A stretch of DNA of 64,000 nt from Faecalibacterium prausnitzii (GCF_003324185.1 NZ_PXUP01000007.1:1-64000); one strand, 5' to 3'. Shown: positions 8,901 through 18,294, counted from the first letter of the stretch. Program-made: numbers and translations. Notes: generated by a model from the sequence alone, not told the origin.

Positions 8901-9188
8901 ATGTTTGAAGACAAGACTCTGGTCTGCAAGGACTGCGGTAAGGAATTTGTTTGGACTGCCGGCGAGCAGGAGTTCTACGCTTCTCGCGGCTTCGAGAACC
9001 AGCCCCAGCGCTGCAAGCCCTGCCGTGACGCCCGCAAGAACGGCGGCGCACGCAGCAACAGCGGCGAGCGTCAGATGTTCGACGCTGTCTGCGCAGCTTG
9101 CGGCAAGGCCTGCAAGGTTCCCTTCCAGCCCCGTGAGGACCGTCCGGTCTACTGCTCTGACTGCTTCGCTCGCATGAAGCAGAACTAA
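8901..9188 (+). CDS. CxxC zinc-ribbon protein
   Basis: A 95-residue protein with two treble-clef-like halves: VCKDCGKEF...RCKPCRDARK, and the C-terminal VCAACGKACKVPFQPREDRPVYCSDCF, which matches the CxxC-x17-CxxC domain. All eight cysteines are present, so two zinc ions are likely. The function of this family is unknown; nucleic-acid binding is plausible given the basic middle (RKNGGARSNSGERQ). Codon use and the consensus promoter suggest high expression. It is monocistronic, with a long leader and a strong terminator. Confidence 0.85.
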   Translation: MFEDKTLVCKDCGKEFVWTAGEQEFYASRGFENQPQRCKPCRDARKNGGARSNSGERQMFDAVCAACGKACKVPFQPREDRPVYCSDCFARMKQN

Positions 9189-9219
9189 GCGTTGATTTTC
9201 ATTTAAATCGGTAACAAAT

Positions 9220-9253
9220 CCCCCCGCTGCCAGTCGGCAGCGGGGGGATTTTT
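9220..9253. terminator. Terminator between zinc-ribbon gene and glycosyltransferase
   Basis: A perfect 12-bp stem CCCCCCGCTGCC/GGCAGCGGGGGG, loop AGTC, then ATTTTT on the plus strand. It also sits just past the end of the convergent polysaccharide operon. Confidence 0.85.
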
Positions 9254-9263
9254 GCGTTTCTCT

Positions 9264-10283
9264 TCAGGTATTCTTACGCTGATTTGCGCCCGAGAGCAGC
9301 AGCACCGCGCGGCATAGCCGCAGCTTGAGCAGCAACAGCTTTACCTGGTCGTTCCGGCTCTGCATGGCGTGCAGTGGGGTGCTGCGCACCGCCGTGCGCA
9401 CCCGGGGCTTTTGCAGGGTACTGCGCAGCCAAGCAGTCTGCTCTGCAAGGGAAAGCGGGCTGCATCCAAGATTCTTGATTCCCATCATCAGGTCGCGGAT
9501 CGTGCAGTAGCTCGCCTTTGCGCGGTGCATGGGGCTGTCCTGTAAGCCCCACGCGGCAACGGTGTCCCACACTGCATCGCTGAGATAAAAGTTATCCTCC
9601 AGACGCTCCGGGTGGTAGCTGTTGGACAGGCTGCCCCGCCGGGCAGCGGTGTAGTGGTACAGCGGCTTTTCCAGCACCACCAGACAGCCGGGATTTTGAC
9701 GATAAAAGGCTACAAAGAACAGCCCGTCCTCCCCCAGCTGATGGCAGGAGAAACGCAGCCGATGCTGCTCCAGAAACGCCCGGCGGAACAGCTTATTGGT
9801 GACCAGATACGAGGACGCCGTCTCGTCGAAATGTTCCCTGAAGGGCGCGCCCCGGTACACGCCGGAGAGGGTGCTGCCGCTGGTCTGCGTGTGCAGCAGC
9901 CGGTCATTTTCATCATAGCTGTCCAGATACAGCCCAAACTCCACGCAGTCCGCATCAGCATTCCGGGCGGCATGATACAGCACTTCTGCCGCATCCGGCT
10001 CTACCCAGTCATCCGGATCCAGAAAGAAGATATACTCGCCCCGGGCTGCATCCAGACCCGCGTTGCGGGCAGCGGCTACGCCGCCGTTGGGCTGGTCGAT
10101 GAAGCGAAAGCGCGCATCCTCGGCAACAGCCTGTGCACACAGCGCGGCGCTGCCGTCCTTGGAGCCATCGTTGATGAGAATGGCCTCGAAGTCGGTCAAA
10201 GTCTGCGCCCGCAGTGAGCGCAGCGCCCGGGGCAGCAGGCGCTCCATATTATAAACAGGCACTATAAACGAGATACAGGGCAT
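9264..10283 (-). CDS. Family 2 glycosyltransferase
   Basis: A 339-residue GT-A fold enzyme that probably adds a sugar from an NDP donor to a lipid-linked surface polysaccharide. The N-terminal ISFIVPVYNMERLLPRALRS, ILINDGSKDGS, NGGVAAARNAGL and metal-binding FLDPDDWVEPD are all present; the acceptor half contains GEDGLFF. The sugar cannot be predicted. The ATG at 10283 is chosen because AAGGAG is 8 bases upstream; the in-frame GTG at 10292 lies on the ribosome site itself. It is the last gene of the operon. Confidence 0.88.
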   Translation of the reverse strand: MPCISFIVPVYNMERLLPRALRSLRAQTLTDFEAILINDGSKDGSAALCAQAVAEDARFRFIDQPNGGVAAARNAGLDAARGEYIFFLDPDDWVEPDAAEVLYHAARNADADCVEFGLYLDSYDENDRLLHTQTSGSTLSGVYRGAPFREHFDETASSYLVTNKLFRRAFLEQHRLRFSCHQLGEDGLFFVAFYRQNPGCLVVLEKPLYHYTAARRGSLSNSYHPERLEDNFYLSDAVWDTVAAWGLQDSPMHRAKASYCTIRDLMMGIKNLGCSPLSLAEQTAWLRSTLQKPRVRTAVRSTPLHAMQSRNDQVKLLLLKLRLCRAVLLLSGANQRKNT

Positions 10284-10301
10284 TGTTTTCACTCCTTGCC
10301 G

Positions 10302-11681
10302 TCACACTTCCTTCATCAGAATATGGATGCGGTCCCGCATCTCCTGCCGACTGTCCGGCATCCACACCTTGGGTTCCGGGGGCTTTTTGCGCTCCATGGC
10401 GTAGGCAAGCGTCACCAGACGCAGCGCCATCGTGCTCCAGAAATAAAAGGCGGTATTATCGGTCAGGTAGGTCACCGTCATATAGCCTAGCTCGGACAGA
10501 TACAGCAACGTGGTCTCTTGGTCTGCATAGCGCTGCCAGAACAGCGGAGCCAGAACATACTGGATGCTGGACCAGAGCAGAAAACCCGGAAAGCCTACCT
10601 CTACAAAGACCTTCAGGATGTCGTTGTGGAAGGGGTAAGGCTGGTTGATGAGCCCGTCATTATACCACTGGGCGATGATGGTGTCCACATATTCAAAACC
10701 GCGGCCGATATATGTGATAGAAAATTCATAGTAGGGGTTCGCCATGCTCCACAGGTAGTCCCGTCCCATCATGTCAATGCCAAAACTGTTCAGCAACCTT
10801 GAAATAACACCGTAGCGCACACAGTAGAGGAATGCCAGAAAAAACAGGATACAGCAGACGCCCACTGCCGGGTAAAACCAGCCGGGGACTTTGCGCTTGC
10901 GGAGAAGCAGAGCGATCAGGACGAACAGAACCACCGCCGGGATGGCGATGCGCTTCATGCCGACCAGAAAAAACCAGCAGCAGAGCAGCAGATACAGCCA
11001 GCGCTTGCGCTTTTCCTGCCGGGTAGTACGAGGAGCAAAAACGGCGTAGTACAAGATCATCTGCCCGAACACAAAGGTCAGGTCGTGAATCTCCAGCTGC
11101 AGCGCATAGCCATCCGCATCACCGAAGGTGATCAGACAGGTAACGAGAGACTGGATGCTGGCTGCAAAACCGTAGCCAGGAATACTCAGCAGCATGATGG
11201 CCGTGTTGGCAATGCAGATGCTGATGGTAAACAGCTCGATGGCTTTTTCCCGGAACAGATAGACCAGCGCCACGGCAGTGAGGATGGCAATACTCTGGAA
11301 CACGATCTTGGAGCAGCTTCGGATCATGGAAGACACTGCGGCAAAGCTTTCGATCCAGATGACCATCGACCAGAAAAACAGCACCGCCATCAGGGACATA
11401 TAAAGCAGGGTAGGCTTCCATAACTCCCGGAGACGCTTTTCGTCCGGGTAAAACAGGGTGTACAGCATTGCCAGCCCGATCACCCCCAGAGAGATGGCTT
11501 TGGGAAGGCCGCCCACTGCGCTGTTGATTGGTTTCCACTCTCCCAGCCCGGCACCGGCCAAAAAGACCACGCAACCGATGGTCAGCAGTTTTTGCCACAG
11601 TGGGCTGTCCTTATAAAACAAAGAGGCCGGAGTTTTCCGGCTGTAATCCTTTTTGGTCAGGATCTGATCCAATGTGCGCAT
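10302..11681 (-). CDS. Wzy-like polysaccharide polymerase
   Basis: A 459-residue protein with about a dozen hydrophobic helices and a larger non-helical segment near residues 310-370 that contains YPFHNDILKVFVEVGFPGFLLW. That pattern (H-N-x-x-L then a G-x-x-G helix) is typical of O-antigen polymerase/ligase (Wzy/WaaL) proteins. It likely joins repeat units on the outer face of the membrane. The start at 11681 follows AAAGGAG. Position between glycosyltransferases supports the role. Confidence 0.75.
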   Translation of the reverse strand: MRTLDQILTKKDYSRKTPASLFYKDSPLWQKLLTIGCVVFLAGAGLGEWKPINSAVGGLPKAISLGVIGLAMLYTLFYPDEKRLRELWKPTLLYMSLMAVLFFWSMVIWIESFAAVSSMIRSCSKIVFQSIAILTAVALVYLFREKAIELFTISICIANTAIMLLSIPGYGFAASIQSLVTCLITFGDADGYALQLEIHDLTFVFGQMILYYAVFAPRTTRQEKRKRWLYLLLCCWFFLVGMKRIAIPAVVLFVLIALLLRKRKVPGWFYPAVGVCCILFFLAFLYCVRYGVISRLLNSFGIDMMGRDYLWSMANPYYEFSITYIGRGFEYVDTIIAQWYNDGLINQPYPFHNDILKVFVEVGFPGFLLWSSIQYVLAPLFWQRYADQETTLLYLSELGYMTVTYLTDNTAFYFWSTMALRLVTLAYAMERKKPPEPKVWMPDSRQEMRDRIHILMKEV

Positions 11682-11729
11682 GAAAAGGGCTCTCCTTTTA
11701 TTGTGGGTGTTCCCGCAGCCGCCGGGGGG

Positions 11730-12841
11730 CTACGCCTGCCCTCCCAGTTGCAGGTACTGCTGCTGTAAGCGGGCGGCGGCGATGTTGATATCGTAGCCAG
11801 CCTGTCGGATCAGTTCTGCACCAGCAGATCGGTCGCAGGGCTGGTGGAGCATCCGCTGCAAGCCTGCTGCCCAGTCTGCATTGCTGGCGGAAAGCGGGAT
11901 CTGGATGGCATGGGAAGAAAGCAGCACCTCCGCCGGCACTGCGTCCGAAAATACGCACCCCAGCCCAGCGGCTTGCGCCTCGATCCCCACCACCGGCAGA
12001 CCCTCAAAGCGGGAGGGCATGACGAAGAGATCCATCATCTGGTACCAGTCGGCCACATTGCTTTGCAACCCGGCAAACAGGATGTGGTCTGTGATGCCCA
12101 GTTCCTGCGCCTGTGCACGGACAGCCTGCTCCAGCCTGCCGGTACCAATGAGCACCAGCATCGCCCGGGGCTCCAGCTGCAAAAAGGCGGCAAAGATCTC
12201 CAATAGACGCTCGTGGTTCTTGCGGACATCAAAGCGGCCTACATGACCCAGAACCACCCGGTCTTCCAGCCCGTAGCGCGCCCGCATTTCGGCGCGGACG
12301 GCGGGGGAGAAGCGGAAGGTCTCCGGCTCGATGGCGTTGGGAATGATCTGTCCCCGGCGCTCCCAGTCCGCTTTGCCAAAGTAGTAGATGCCCGCATCCC
12401 GGCCGCAGGCCCACAGGTGGGTGGCGGCGCCGGGCAGCAACTGTTTACAGAACATCTTCAGCGGCCACTTGTAGTCCCGGACGATCCAGATGTTATGGGC
12501 GTGGGCAATGCGCACTTGCAGCCCGGCCTTCTCTGCACCCTTCAGGGCATAAAGCCCCATCGCCTCGTTGTGGGCGTGCAGGATGCGGATGCGGGGTCTG
12601 CGGCCACGGTCTGCTGCACAAAGCGCAGATACGCCGGGTAGTGCAGCGGGTTTAATCCCGGACTCTGGTAGATATGCCCGCCCAGACGGCGGATCTCGTC
12701 GTCGTAATCGCCGGGCTTTTGCTTGTTGACGATAAAATCAAACTGGACCTTTTCGCGGTCGATATGCCGGTAGTAGTTCATCAGCATGGTCTCGATCCCG
12801 CCGCGGTCCATATTGCTGACCGAATGCAGCACTCGTATCAT
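11730..12841 (-). pseudogene. Family 1 glycosyltransferase with a frameshift
   Basis: The N-terminal 80 or so residues (IRVLHSVSNMDRGGIETMLMNYYRHI, a GT-B donor-side start) are in one frame and end in a junk tail at 12542. The rest, beginning within ILHAHNEAMGLYALKG, is in the next frame and runs to 11730 with the family's C-terminal features (GHVGRFDVRKNHERLLEIF, MPSRFEGLPVVGIEAQAAG). The two frames meet near 12590-12598, where one base appears to be missing; restoring it gives a continuous ~370-residue GT4-type protein. The start at 12841 follows AAGGAGT. Either a true inactivating mutation or a sequencing error. Confidence 0.85.
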
Positions 12842-12855
12842 GGGTACTCCTTATA

Positions 12856-14055
12856 TTATAACAACTGAAATCTTCTGCCGTAGCGGCACCACAGCCCAAA
12901 GTCCTGCTGCCGCAGCGCCCGGGCACCCCAGCGGGCACGGCGGGGCAGTGCGCCCGCTTGCGGCAGCGCCTTTGCGTACAAAGCACAGCACAACCGGAAA
13001 ACAGCCTGCTGCGTTTCCGGCGGCAGGCCGGATACAGTGGCATAGCAGAAAGCCGAAAGCTGCAGCGTCAGGGTGCAGCGGTATAACGCATCGTGGGGCA
13101 GGCCCAGCGCAGCATCCTGCACTGCCAGCTGCTCCATGATCCAGTAGCTCTGCACGGCGGCAGGGCGGTGCTGACTTGTGGCGGTAAGCCCCTTGGGGTT
13201 TTTGCGCCACAGATAGACCATCTCCGGCACAGAGGCCACAGTCTTTGCCAGCCGGAATACCAGAAAATGGATGATGGCATCCTCAAAGCAGGTATAGTAA
13301 GCCGGAAAGCGCACCTGTGCAAACAGTTCCCGCCGGTACACCTTGCCCCATGGCATCCCGGGCAGCTCGAACCGCTCCGGCGCGGCGGCACCGGCGTAGA
13401 CTGCCGCCGGGTAGCGCTGCACCGGGCCGCGGGTGCCGTCGGTGTACAGGTACTGCCAGCCGCCTTGCACCACATCGGCGTCAAGGCGCTGTGCGGCCTC
13501 CAGCAGGGTGCGGATGGCACCGGGCAATAACAGATCGTCGCTGTCCACGAACATCAGCCAGCGGCCCACGGCGTGGCGTAGCCCCTCGTTGCGGGCGGCG
13601 GCGGCGCTGCGGGGCGCACTGCAATTGCACAGCAACACCCCGGGCAGTGCCCGGTAGCGTTCCAGCACGGCGGCTGTGCCGTCGGTGGAATCGCTGTCCA
13701 CCACGATCAGCTGCACGGTGCAGCTGGTCTCCTGCTGCAAAATGCTGTCCAGACAGGGGCCGATGGTAGCTTCGCCGTTGTACACCGGCACAATGACCGA
13801 AAGGGTCACCGTCGGGTCCTGCGGCGGCAGCAGCGGGCAGGTCTCTTCTGCTGCAGGTTTCGGGCACAGGGCTGCCAGCGCGGCGCGGTCGGCCTGTGTG
13901 CTGTCCGGCAGCGGGGCACCGCCCCGGTGCAGCAGATGGTACAGCCCAAGGTCTGCATGGCCGCAGGCTGCGCCGCACACGGCGGCAGCGCCCGCCAGCA
14001 GACGGCTGCGGGTGCGGCAGTGGATCAGCTGGTAAGCGCGTCGGTTCTGGATCAT
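12856..14055 (-). CDS. Family 2 glycosyltransferase with N-terminal extension
   Basis: A 399-residue protein. Residues 1-80 form an Ala/Cys-rich, partly hydrophobic extension of unknown role. The GT-A domain begins at LSVIVPVYNGEATIGPCLDSIL, with VVDSDSTDG, AAAARNEGLRHA and the metal site FVDSDDLLLPGA. GMPWGKVYRREL and CFEDAIIHFLVFRLA follow. The ATG overlaps the preceding stop by 4 bases (ATGA), so translation is coupled to the Wzz-GGDEF gene. The donor and acceptor are unknown. Confidence 0.87.
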   Translation of the reverse strand: MIQNRRAYQLIHCRTRSRLLAGAAAVCGAACGHADLGLYHLLHRGGAPLPDSTQADRAALAALCPKPAAEETCPLLPPQDPTVTLSVIVPVYNGEATIGPCLDSILQQETSCTVQLIVVDSDSTDGTAAVLERYRALPGVLLCNCSAPRSAAAARNEGLRHAVGRWLMFVDSDDLLLPGAIRTLLEAAQRLDADVVQGGWQYLYTDGTRGPVQRYPAAVYAGAAAPERFELPGMPWGKVYRRELFAQVRFPAYYTCFEDAIIHFLVFRLAKTVASVPEMVYLWRKNPKGLTATSQHRPAAVQSYWIMEQLAVQDAALGLPHDALYRCTLTLQLSAFCYATVSGLPPETQQAVFRLCCALYAKALPQAGALPRRARWGARALRQQDFGLWCRYGRRFQLL

Positions 14056-15890
14056 GCTTCACCACGCTCCGTTCCGGCAAGGACAGCGCCGCCCTCCTCT
14101 GCGATCAGGGACATCTTTTTCTGTGCGCAGCGCACAAGGTCGCGCACATGGTAGAGCTCCTCCTCCGAGGTGGTGGCCCATGCGGCGGTGAACAGGATGG
14201 GGTACTCCGGGTTGAGCTTATTGTACTCGTCCACCTGACTTTGCAGGATGTGGATCATGACCTCTGCCTTCCGGGTGCTGCATTCATCAAAGAAGGCAAG
14301 GAACTTGCCCGCGCCGTTGTAGCCCACGGTGCCGTCGGTATCGCCCATCAGCTGCAAAAGACCGGAAAAATCCTTCAGGATGCCGTCACCCACATGGTAG
14401 CCGAAGCGGCGGCTCATCTCGGTCAGGTTGTCCAGCTGCAAAGCAAAGCAGGTATAGTCCTCCGGCAGGATGCGGTCGGCCATGCCGGTGATATACACGT
14501 TGAGCTTTTCGCGGTTGGGCAGACCGGTCTTTTTGTCCACATACAGCAGATAATCCACCGCATCCGAGATGCGGCCCAGCAGAATTGCACCGCAGCAGCC
14601 GATGACAAAGAACAGCACCAGCGCCAGCATCAGATACAGCTTGACATTGATGGCGGCAGCCACCTGCACCGAGCTGATCATCTTCAGATAATCCGCGCTG
14701 ATGTACAGGTTCAGCTCCTTGCTGCTGGTATTGATGATCTCGTAGTAGCTTTTCAGCTGCGCCTCGTAGTCGTTGATCATGCTTTCCATCTTGGCGTGCT
14801 GCTCGCCTGTACCGCCAAAATCCACGTTGCGGAAGCTTTGCAGGATCTCCTCCTGAAACTGCCGGTCGATCTGGCTGGATGCGACCTGCTGTTCCAGCGA
14901 TACCAGTTTCAGCACCAGACCGTCGTAGGTGGTCTGTGCCTTATCGCCAGCACCTTCCAGCTCGATGTTATTCAGGATATAGTCCGAGGACACCACCTCG
15001 CCCCGGTCAGTAAAGTAGTTTTGCAGCAGATCGGCGTTCTTGTACACATACTGGTCGGTCAGGCTCCACAGACTGTCCCGCTGCTCGGTGGTGATCTGTT
15101 CGTTCTGCTTTGCAGTTTCGATGGTGTTGGCCAGATATTCCTGCAGCACCGTGCCGTCCCGCACCTGCGGGCCGTTGAGCACATAGGCGTACAGCGCCGG
15201 GATGGTGTATTTTTTGAAGTCGGAATAGATATCGCACAGGTCTGCATAGGTGTAGCCGGTGCGGGAGGAGCGAAAATTCGGGTAGTGCTCCCGCTTGCTC
15301 AGCAGATAGTCCTGCATCTCGTTGGTATCGTTTTCCAGAATGCGGATGCACTCGTAGTAGTCATAGCCGTTATCCAGCAGGCCGGACGAGGGGTTGAGCG
15401 AGAGTTTCTGCTCCACATATTTTTCCGTATAATAGGTGCAGTAGCTCTGGATGATGGCATCCAGCATATTGCGGGCATAACCCGCGCCCTGCTCTCCATC
15501 CACCACAAGGCTCACCTTGTAGGTATCCGGGAAATAGGTCACCTCTTCGCCCTTTTGCAGCAGTGCCTCGTTGATGGTCTGCTGATCTTCCGAGATCACC
15601 GGGGTCACCGAGATGTTGGAACGGATGGTGCTCAGCCGCCCGGAAGCACCCAGTGCATCCATGGCCTGCGAGATGACGGTGGAGGAGTAGATCTCGTTGA
15701 CGTCCAGTTCGCTGCCGTCCGGGGTGTAGCCGTCCGAGATGCCGTCGTTGGTATAGCGGATAATGACCGATGCAGTGTACTTCTGCCGACCGTCCGCATA
15801 CAGGTAGATGGCGGCCGCACCTGCCAGCGACACCAGAAAGATCAGCAGGCTGAAACGCTTCAGATAGCGCAGGATCTCAAACTTTTTCAT
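14052..15890 (-). CDS. Wzz-like chain-length protein fused to a degenerate GGDEF domain
   Basis: A 612-residue membrane protein. TM1 (LLIFLVSLAGAAAIYLYA, about 15-33) is followed by a large extracytoplasmic region and TM2 (about 417-439), as in polysaccharide co-polymerases. After TM2 comes a GGDEF-like domain: DKKTGLPNREKL (about 453), then FALQLDNLTEMSRRFGYHVGDGIL, then GYNGAGKFLAFFDE (about 520) where an active cyclase has GGDEF. The signature is therefore lost, and catalysis is unlikely; nucleotide sensing is possible. The start at 15890 overlaps the previous stop (ATGA); the longer open frame from 15935 lies inside that gene. Confidence 0.78.
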   Translation of the reverse strand: MKKFEILRYLKRFSLLIFLVSLAGAAAIYLYADGRQKYTASVIIRYTNDGISDGYTPDGSELDVNEIYSSTVISQAMDALGASGRLSTIRSNISVTPVISEDQQTINEALLQKGEEVTYFPDTYKVSLVVDGEQGAGYARNMLDAIIQSYCTYYTEKYVEQKLSLNPSSGLLDNGYDYYECIRILENDTNEMQDYLLSKREHYPNFRSSRTGYTYADLCDIYSDFKKYTIPALYAYVLNGPQVRDGTVLQEYLANTIETAKQNEQITTEQRDSLWSLTDQYVYKNADLLQNYFTDRGEVVSSDYILNNIELEGAGDKAQTTYDGLVLKLVSLEQQVASSQIDRQFQEEILQSFRNVDFGGTGEQHAKMESMINDYEAQLKSYYEIINTSSKELNLYISADYLKMISSVQVAAAINVKLYLMLALVLFFVIGCCGAILLGRISDAVDYLLYVDKKTGLPNREKLNVYITGMADRILPEDYTCFALQLDNLTEMSRRFGYHVGDGILKDFSGLLQLMGDTDGTVGYNGAGKFLAFFDECSTRKAEVMIHILQSQVDEYNKLNPEYPILFTAAWATTSEEELYHVRDLVRCAQKKMSLIAEEGGAVLAGTERGEA

Positions 15891-17185
15891 CTGCGGTGCC
15901 TTGCCTTTCTGCGTTTGCGTTCGTGGAGCAGCCATGCACTGCCCAGCATAACAGCAACGGACTCCATCAGGGTCTTTTTCAGGCTCAGGCGCTGCAGGAA
16001 GGAGGCCGAGCCGTAGGTAAAGGTAATATAGTTCTGGGATTTGTACTTGATATACGCCTTGTCCAGTACAAACAGCTGCTCCGAGATCTCGTTGATGGCG
16101 GTCTCCAGCTTGTTCACCATGGCCTGCGCCTCGGCCAGACGCGGCTGACCGGCATCCAGCTCCCGGATCTTCTGGATCACATAATTCGTGCTCACGATCT
16201 CGGACTGGTAGTCGGTGGCATCGGCCAGAGAAGCGTCTGCCGCCCGCGCCAGCGCATCCATGGCGGTCTTGGTGCGGGACATATAGTACTCGCTTGCTTC
16301 ATCCACGGTGGGGATCATCATGATGGAGGTCATGGATTTTTCGTAGATGGAAATGCCCTTTTTGTCGGCGTCATAGTAAGCCTGCTGGGTGCGCATGTCA
16401 ATATCGTCGATCTTGTTCTTGTATTCCAGAATGCTGGTCAGCATGGCCGGGTCGCGGGCAACACCGCCCTCGATGACAAAGGCCATGGCGTTGGGCAGGT
16501 CGTAATCCACCAGATTGTTGATCATTTTGCCCAGTGTGGTAAAGTTGTTGGTGGAAGGGTCGGGATTTGCCTCGTCCGTAAAGCTTTTGTTCTCCCCCAG
16601 ACGGGCGTTCAGATAGCGGTTCAGCGCGGCGGCGCGCACCTCCAGCTCGTTCAGTCGCAGGTAAGGCTCGCACGCGGTGGTCACTTCCAGCTTTTCCTTG
16701 AGGATGCTCTGGTTATCGCAGTAGTTGCTCAGAAAGATCTCCCGGTAGGATTCGCACACGCTCTGCAAAAGATCTGTGGGCTTGCGGTTGCCCAGGTTCA
16801 GCTTGCGGGTGTTGATGGAGAGATAGTAGTTGGTGCTGATATACTCGCTGCCGTTGGCGCTGCCGGTGCCGTCCGGGCTCAGGTAAAGGCACTCTGCCAG
16901 CTGGGAGGCAGTCAGGCTGTCCTGCAGGCCTACCCGCCGGATGGCGCGCTCCATCACCTCGTCCGACACGATCTCGTAGGCGTTGAAGCGGGTCTTGTTG
17001 GGGTTCATGCCAAGCGCCGCCTCGGAGTAATTGAAGGAGATGCTGGCAGTGGCGCTGTCCGCACTTTTAAAATAGTGGATCAGCCCGAACAGACAGCACA
17101 AGGTCAGCAGGCAGAGAAACAGACGGTATTTATTTGTCCAGATATGGCGCAGCGCCTGTTTGATTTTTTCTTTGATGTCATCCAT
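15887..17185 (-). CDS. Wzz-like polysaccharide co-polymerase
   Basis: A 432-residue protein with an N-terminal TM (YRLFLCLLTLCCLFGLIHYF), a long extracytoplasmic part with predicted helices, and a second TM near the C-terminus (LMESVAVMLGSAWLL) ending in a basic tail. This is the chain-length-determinant topology; no kinase domain is present. Similarity is low and based mostly on topology and position. It is translationally coupled to the following Wzz-GGDEF gene, so the two may form a hetero-complex. The start at 17185 has a modest AAGGGTAG site. Confidence 0.7.
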   Translation of the reverse strand: MDDIKEKIKQALRHIWTNKYRLFLCLLTLCCLFGLIHYFKSADSATASISFNYSEAALGMNPNKTRFNAYEIVSDEVMERAIRRVGLQDSLTASQLAECLYLSPDGTGSANGSEYISTNYYLSINTRKLNLGNRKPTDLLQSVCESYREIFLSNYCDNQSILKEKLEVTTACEPYLRLNELEVRAAALNRYLNARLGENKSFTDEANPDPSTNNFTTLGKMINNLVDYDLPNAMAFVIEGGVARDPAMLTSILEYKNKIDDIDMRTQQAYYDADKKGISIYEKSMTSIMMIPTVDEASEYYMSRTKTAMDALARAADASLADATDYQSEIVSTNYVIQKIRELDAGQPRLAEAQAMVNKLETAINEISEQLFVLDKAYIKYKSQNYITFTYGSASFLQRLSLKKTLMESVAVMLGSAWLLHERKRRKARHRR

Positions 17186-17231
17186 GGCATTCTACCCTTT
17201 TGCAGCGGCCTGCACGCGCAGCGCAGGCCGC

Positions 17232-18248
17232 TTAGTCGATGTCAATGACCGAAAGCTCCGGCACATTGTTGATGCGGGGCGCCCGGCTGGAATCGCCCAG
17301 TCCCCGGCTTACAATGAGGGTGGCGTTGTTGGCAAGCGTATAGCTGCCTCCGGCATAGTCGGGCAGAAAGCCCTCCTCGGCGGTATAAAGCGGACCGATC
17401 TTCGGCAGCCGCACGATGCCGCCGTGGGTGTGCCCGGCCAGTCCCAGCTCAAAGGAATAGTTTTCCAGATGCTCGGGAAAGTAGGTGGGAACGTGTGCCA
17501 GACAGATGCGCAGGTCGTAGTCTGTCTGCGGCTCCACGCTGTCCATAAAGGTGCTGGCACCGTAGTTAGAAAAATCCGCCGGGCTGCCCTCCACGCCCAG
17601 AATGCTGATAACATTGTCGTGGATGGTATAGCGCGCCTCCTGATTGCGCAGGACGGTCACCCCGGCGGCGGTGAACTTTTCCACCAGTTCCCGGTCGTTG
17701 TCCAGAAAATACAGCTCGTCCTCGTGGTTGCCCAGCACTCCGCATACCGGGGCAATCTCGCTCAGCTGACGGAACAGGGAGAGCATATTATCATAGTCGG
17801 TGCCTTCGTCGTAGGTCACAAAGTCGCCGCCCAGCAGGATCAGATCCGGGGTAAGGCTGCGGACATCCTGCACCAGCTCACAGTTATCTGCTCCGTATTC
17901 CCGCAGATGCAGGTCGGTCAGAAAAACGACCCGGCAGCTCTGGGTCAGCTTGCGGGAATGGATCTGATAGAACTCTGCCGTATAGTGGGTGCGGTTATAG
18001 CAGATATTCTGCCACAGCGCCCCGCCCAGCAGGGCGAGCAGGGCAACAAGAACCAGCAGCGTCAGCAGCACCTGCTTCCAGGGGGGCGTTGCCCTCTGTG
18101 CGCCGCCACTGTGTGTATGTCTGCTGTTTTGCGCTGCGCCTTTTCCGTGTTTTGCTTTGATAAAGGCCACATCCTTTCTGCCGGGGAACGTTGCATAGAG
18201 AAGGGCGCAGCACAAGGCCGCAGCCCATCTTTCCAAAAACGGATACAA
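17232..18248 (-). CDS. Membrane-anchored metallophosphoesterase
   Basis: Calcineurin-like phosphoesterase with all metal motifs: FLTDLHLR, LLGGDFV, GVLGNHEDE and GLAGHTHGGIVRLP. A TM helix (VLLTLLVLVALLALLGGALW) precedes the domain, placing it outside the membrane, like YkuE-type enzymes. The substrate is unknown; a lipid-linked intermediate would fit the operon. The start is uncertain: the open frame begins with TTG at 18248 without a good ribosome site, and a GTG at 18170 is possible. It is the first gene of the polysaccharide operon, 46 bases before the Wzz gene. Confidence 0.82.
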   Translation of the reverse strand: MYPFLERWAAALCCALLYATFPGRKDVAFIKAKHGKGAAQNSRHTHSGGAQRATPPWKQVLLTLLVLVALLALLGGALWQNICYNRTHYTAEFYQIHSRKLTQSCRVVFLTDLHLREYGADNCELVQDVRSLTPDLILLGGDFVTYDEGTDYDNMLSLFRQLSEIAPVCGVLGNHEDELYFLDNDRELVEKFTAAGVTVLRNQEARYTIHDNVISILGVEGSPADFSNYGASTFMDSVEPQTDYDLRICLAHVPTYFPEHLENYSFELGLAGHTHGGIVRLPKIGPLYTAEEGFLPDYAGGSYTLANNATLIVSRGLGDSSRAPRINNVPELSVIDID

Positions 18249-18266
18249 AAACTGATATATAAATAA

Positions 18267-18294
18267 ATTATAACATATTTAGTAGGAAAAGCAA
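18267..18294 (-). promoter_or_regulatory. Promoter of the polysaccharide operon
   Basis: TTGCTT (18289-18294) and TATAAT (18267-18272) on the minus strand with a 16-bp spacer. The predicted transcript start is close to 18260, so the leader is very short if TTG 18248 is used. Confidence 0.6.

Noticed and set aside
13896-16016. A 706-codon plus-strand frame opposite the polysaccharide genes
   Set aside because: Shadow of the Wzz-GGDEF and GT2 genes; the minus-strand proteins have domains, and the plus frame has none.
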